From Chrysomallon squamiferum (taxonomy: Eukaryota > Mollusca > Gastropoda > Neomphalida > Peltospiridae): DNA of 64,000 nt. The stretch spans positions 5,083,597-5,147,596 of the forward strand of contig CM022677.1 in NCBI GenBank assembly GCA_012295275.1, given 5' to 3'. Positions 61,304 through 64,000 of this stretch are shown piece by piece; the stretch's first letter is position 1; every line of letters starts with the position of its first letter. Position numbers and translations under genes: made by a program. Under the pieces are notes generated by a model. The model had not been told where the DNA came from. It ran no database searches and saw only the letters and a list, made by a program, of their open reading frames with translations.

Positions 61304-62033
61304 TCAAACAGAGGTGGGTAAAGCAACACAATCAGTATTATTTGGTTCTCTTCTGTTTACAAAAGCTTTATACACTGGTAGAGTAGCTATTAGTTTGTAT
61401 TGTTTCACGCTGTCGAGGTATACTGGTATTTTCACGTTGTCCTCTTCCGCACATTTAGATGGGTAACTTCTCTGTCTAAGTTTAGCTTTTTGGTCAACAT
61501 TAATTCGAGGCGAAGAGTTCAGACCGGGTAGATCACTCGTACAGTGAATTTTACACTGAAGTATGTCCTGCGCGAGACTGCTGTCATATCTTAATATCTA
61601 GACTCACTGTGTCCAGTTCCACTCCATCAGATCCGTGAACCTGGATCTTTAAAATATACCAACCTCTTTCCAGAATTACTGATCCTTTCATCTCGGTACT
61701 GGAATGAAAAACATTCTAGTTATCTCCAGCTGTTTCTGGTGATATGGTGACAATGGATCCTATTTTCTTCTGGTTTAAAACTGCCGTGGTGTTTTCGGGA
61801 TCGTTGCCATTAGAGTATCGTAAACTGGAGATTTCTACCGTGGTTGTTTTCTTCAGACAGAAGTAAAAATTAATGGTTTCGTAGCCTGTTAAAAACACTA
61901 CCTTCGCTGACAGAGTGTTTGATCGAAAATGTATTCGGTGTTTATCTCGAACCTCGGAGGCTGGTAATGGGTAACTGTTGCTCAGACATAATCTACAGAA
62001 CGCTAAAAGTAGAACGGTCTTCACAACGAACAT
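61304..62033 (-). pseudogene. Secreted protein gene, broken by one stop and one frameshift
   Basis: The start at 62033 opens a signal peptide (MFVVKTVLLLAFCRLCLSNS), so the product would be exported. It is followed by a beta-rich region (SAKVVFLTGYETINFYFCLK, ISSLRYSNGNDPENTTAVL) up to a TAG at 61716-61718. The same frame continues with NVFHSSTEMKGSVIL, GWYILKIQVHGSDGVELDTV and SLDIKI to a TGA at 61584. One base over, DSSLAQDILQCKIHCTSDL and RQRSYPSKCAEEDNVKIPV continue to 61304. The GxxWNVFxSSG/GxGVELDTV style is like carbohydrate-binding or galactose-binding beta-sandwich domains in mollusc secreted proteins, so the TAG probably replaces tryptophan. That family link is from memory and unverified. 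Confidence 0.65.
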
Positions 62034-62099
62034 TTTTCAAAAGTTTCAAAACTAGTTACGTATGATTCTTAGATGTTACATAACAAGACACAACAGGGC

Positions 62100-62165
62100 C
62101 CGGCTGCTGTAGGTCAGCTGGTTATTGTGCACGTCTAGGCAAAGAAGGTTCATGTCTGTTTATCA
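62100..62165 (+). mobile_element. tRNA-derived SINE head candidate
   Basis: The piece taggtcagctggttattgtg (62110-62129) resembles a pol III A box. ggttcatgtct (62148-62158) resembles a B box at tRNA-like spacing. The next 500 bases are GC-richer than the surroundings and could be the SINE body, but I cannot show the 3' end. It lies only about 65 bases upstream of the secreted-protein start. Confidence 0.5.
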
Positions 62166-62690
62166 ACACACTGAAACACTTTCCATATAACTGAACATGC
62201 ATTTGTTCAGTAGGGTGGAACCTGTCTTGACAATAGTCACACTGCCCATAGACGGGAATGGTGTGGTGAGCATAAGAACTGGTGCATCTGTCGCTGGACA
62301 CGTGGCATCTTTTCGTATGTTGCCTGCTCATTCTCGAACTGCCTTACATGCACGGTCGAAATGAAAGGCACGCAAACCCAAAAATTCGATTAATTGTAGA
62401 TTTAGCCGTGGACGGGTTATCGTATGGGGAGGTGTATCTGTGACTGTCAGTACACCCAATCCATATTGTGCAAAGAAGAGACATCTCTGGGAAGTACTAC
62501 CGAGGCAAGCGGAACAAACGCTGTGAACTGACCACTGGGAGACTTGTGCGCAGTTTGCCTCCATTTTGTCCAACGATCTCCAGAAAACATTTTGCGATCA
62601 ATCAGTGGATTTTTGTTATTTCTGTCAAATGTATTGTTTACTGTTGTGATTAGAGTTTGACAATAAACACAGTTCTTCTAAACATGTATA
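62166..62690. other. GC-richer stretch without a recognised gene
   Basis: The block has open frames on the minus strand (62122-62331 and 62328-62573; for example LNLQLIEFLGLRAFHF). They overlap, lack known domains, and may be the body of a transposable element. I see nothing that identifies it. Confidence 0.35.
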
Positions 62691-62768
62691 CAAATTAATT
62701 TAATTGAGATTCACACGATAAATGACATAATGGCTTTAACAAGGTCTGTATACAGTACTTTGTAACAG

Positions 62769-62968
62769 NNNNNNNNNNNNNNNNNNNNNNNNNNNNNNNN
62801 NNNNNNNNNNNNNNNNNNNNNNNNNNNNNNNNNNNNNNNNNNNNNNNNNNNNNNNNNNNNNNNNNNNNNNNNNNNNNNNNNNNNNNNNNNNNNNNNNNNN
62901 NNNNNNNNNNNNNNNNNNNNNNNNNNNNNNNNNNNNNNNNNNNNNNNNNNNNNNNNNNNNNNNNNNNN
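62769..62968. other. Assembly gap of 200 N
   Basis: Exactly 200 undetermined bases, same as 13613-13812, so the true gap length is unknown. Confidence 0.99.
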
Positions 62969-63449
62969 ATAATAATAAAAGTCAACTATAAATATTACTT
63001 CTAATATTTGTATTAGTTATTACTACTACTCCAACGACAACTACTTCTACTACTAGCTACTATAATTACTACCACTACTAAGAAGAATTGTAATTAATTA
63101 TGTGTGAACAGTATGTCAGAAATAAACATCATAAAGAACAGTACGTATAAATAATCAACATCTAAACAAATAACACTGCAGTTAAATAAAATAACAAAAG
63201 AACGATCTTCAATATATGCTAAAGGGAAAATGCTAAAGTAATAAATAAAATAAAATAATCAAATTAAAACAATTCCTTCAGTTGAGTCAGGTTATCTAGA
63301 ATATCTAGGAAATTTACACGACAGTCAGCCAAAGAGCCAATATTAAAATACCAGGATCGCTTAATAAACGATATTATTACTATTACTGTTTTATTATTAT
63401 TACTTTTATGTTGTTGTTATTAAGCCTATTGTCCTTGTTGCTGATATTG

Positions 63450-63485
<36 letters not shown>

Positions 63486-63963
63486 ATTATTATTATTAAT
63501 GTATGACGCATTATATAAAATGTTCTATTCACAGTTATGAAGAATGATATTTGACCCCCTCTCTCACTACTACGTACAAACAACAAAACTTAGTAACTGA
63601 TATCTCAAAAACGTGACTAGATACTAAACTGGATAAAACACTGGGGATCTGTAAACTCGTCTTTTAAAGCCCAAAGTTACAAATCATATTTCGTCTTTTC
63701 CTCTCTATTCACGCTCGAGTTACTTGGATCTAGGGACTGATTCACAATAATCACAGAGGAGGGGAACAGGGCCGGTACTGAGGCTTCAGAATTTTTAGGA
63801 TGAGGAACAAAACCATATATTATTGTTTCATTTTGTTTTATTTTTATTTTATTTTTTTCAACTTGATTTCAGTTTCCTAATACTTCCTAACCTATAAGTA
63901 GACAGGTAGACAGATTTAAACATTGTGACGTCATCTTTCTAAAACAGATTACGGAACAAATCA

Positions 63964-64000
<37 letters not shown>
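62969..64000. other. Gene-free AT-rich stretch with trinucleotide and CA tracts
   Basis: It contains ACT-rich DNA (63000-63080), an ATT run (63450-63500) and a terminal CA run (63969-64000) that continues beyond the window. No gene seen. Confidence 0.6.

Noticed and set aside
61716-61718. RNA editing or programmed read-through of the TAG as a mechanism
   Set aside because: A second lesion (frameshift near 61585) in the same gene makes simple pseudogenisation the better explanation; kept only as a test.

Overview
The window looks like AT-rich nuclear DNA from an invertebrate, most likely a lophotrochozoan and probably a mollusc. This rests on spliced exons with gt/ag borders, dense simple repeats, non-LTR, piggyBac, mariner, hAT and MULE-type relics, CCCTAA-type telomere-like repeat, and two scaffold gaps of exactly 200 N (13613-13812 and 62769-62968). 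I see no bacterial-style gene organisation. No intact protein-coding gene can be demonstrated; almost all recognisable coding sequence is broken.

Region by region. 1-5480: a non-LTR (LINE) element carrying a piggyBac insertion, then a GA tract and an exon-like unit. The same string recurs in the same orientation at about 24690-32030, so this is a segmental duplication. 4.6-10.3 kb: matches 50.4-54.7 kb in inverted orientation, with many insertions and deletions. 11.7-16.1 kb: diverged tandem repeats, a hAT-type end, a mariner/IS630-like transposase tail cut by a gap, and AT-rich sequence. 19.2-20.35 kb: a tandem array of roughly 130 bp units. 21.3-29.7 kb: a LINE with ORF1, a 2.7 kb array of 51 bp units, an endonuclease interrupted by a complete-ended piggyBac element (25140-28619), then the rest of ORF2.

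32.8-39.9 kb, minus strand: eleven exons of a gene related to MCC (mutated in colorectal cancers, a coiled-coil protein). Their order and several exon borders are preserved, but stops, frameshifts, small deletions, a mutated splice donor and one missing exon make it a decayed unprocessed copy. Nearby are a MULE-type transposase tail (40.2 kb) and a frameshifted coding island (42.7 kb). 43.7-46.1 kb: minisatellites and TG/CA-rich DNA. 48.5-52 kb: tandem repeats, including two arrays of a roughly 125 bp unit in opposite orientation. 56.1-56.65 kb: interstitial telomere-like repeat. 57.2-60.5 kb: dispersed repeats, microsatellites and a 95-base hairpin. 61.3-62.03 kb, minus strand: a secreted-protein gene broken by one stop and one frameshift, followed upstream by a tRNA-like SINE candidate.

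The genes do not form a working system. What the window records is a history: piggyBac entered a LINE, the composite was duplicated together with neighbouring exon-like sequence, and an MCC-like gene beside it decayed. I found no convincing undescribed molecular system. The most informative signals are the decayed MCC copy, the composite piggyBac carrying an integrase-type coding tail, the inverted repeat architecture and the hairpin.
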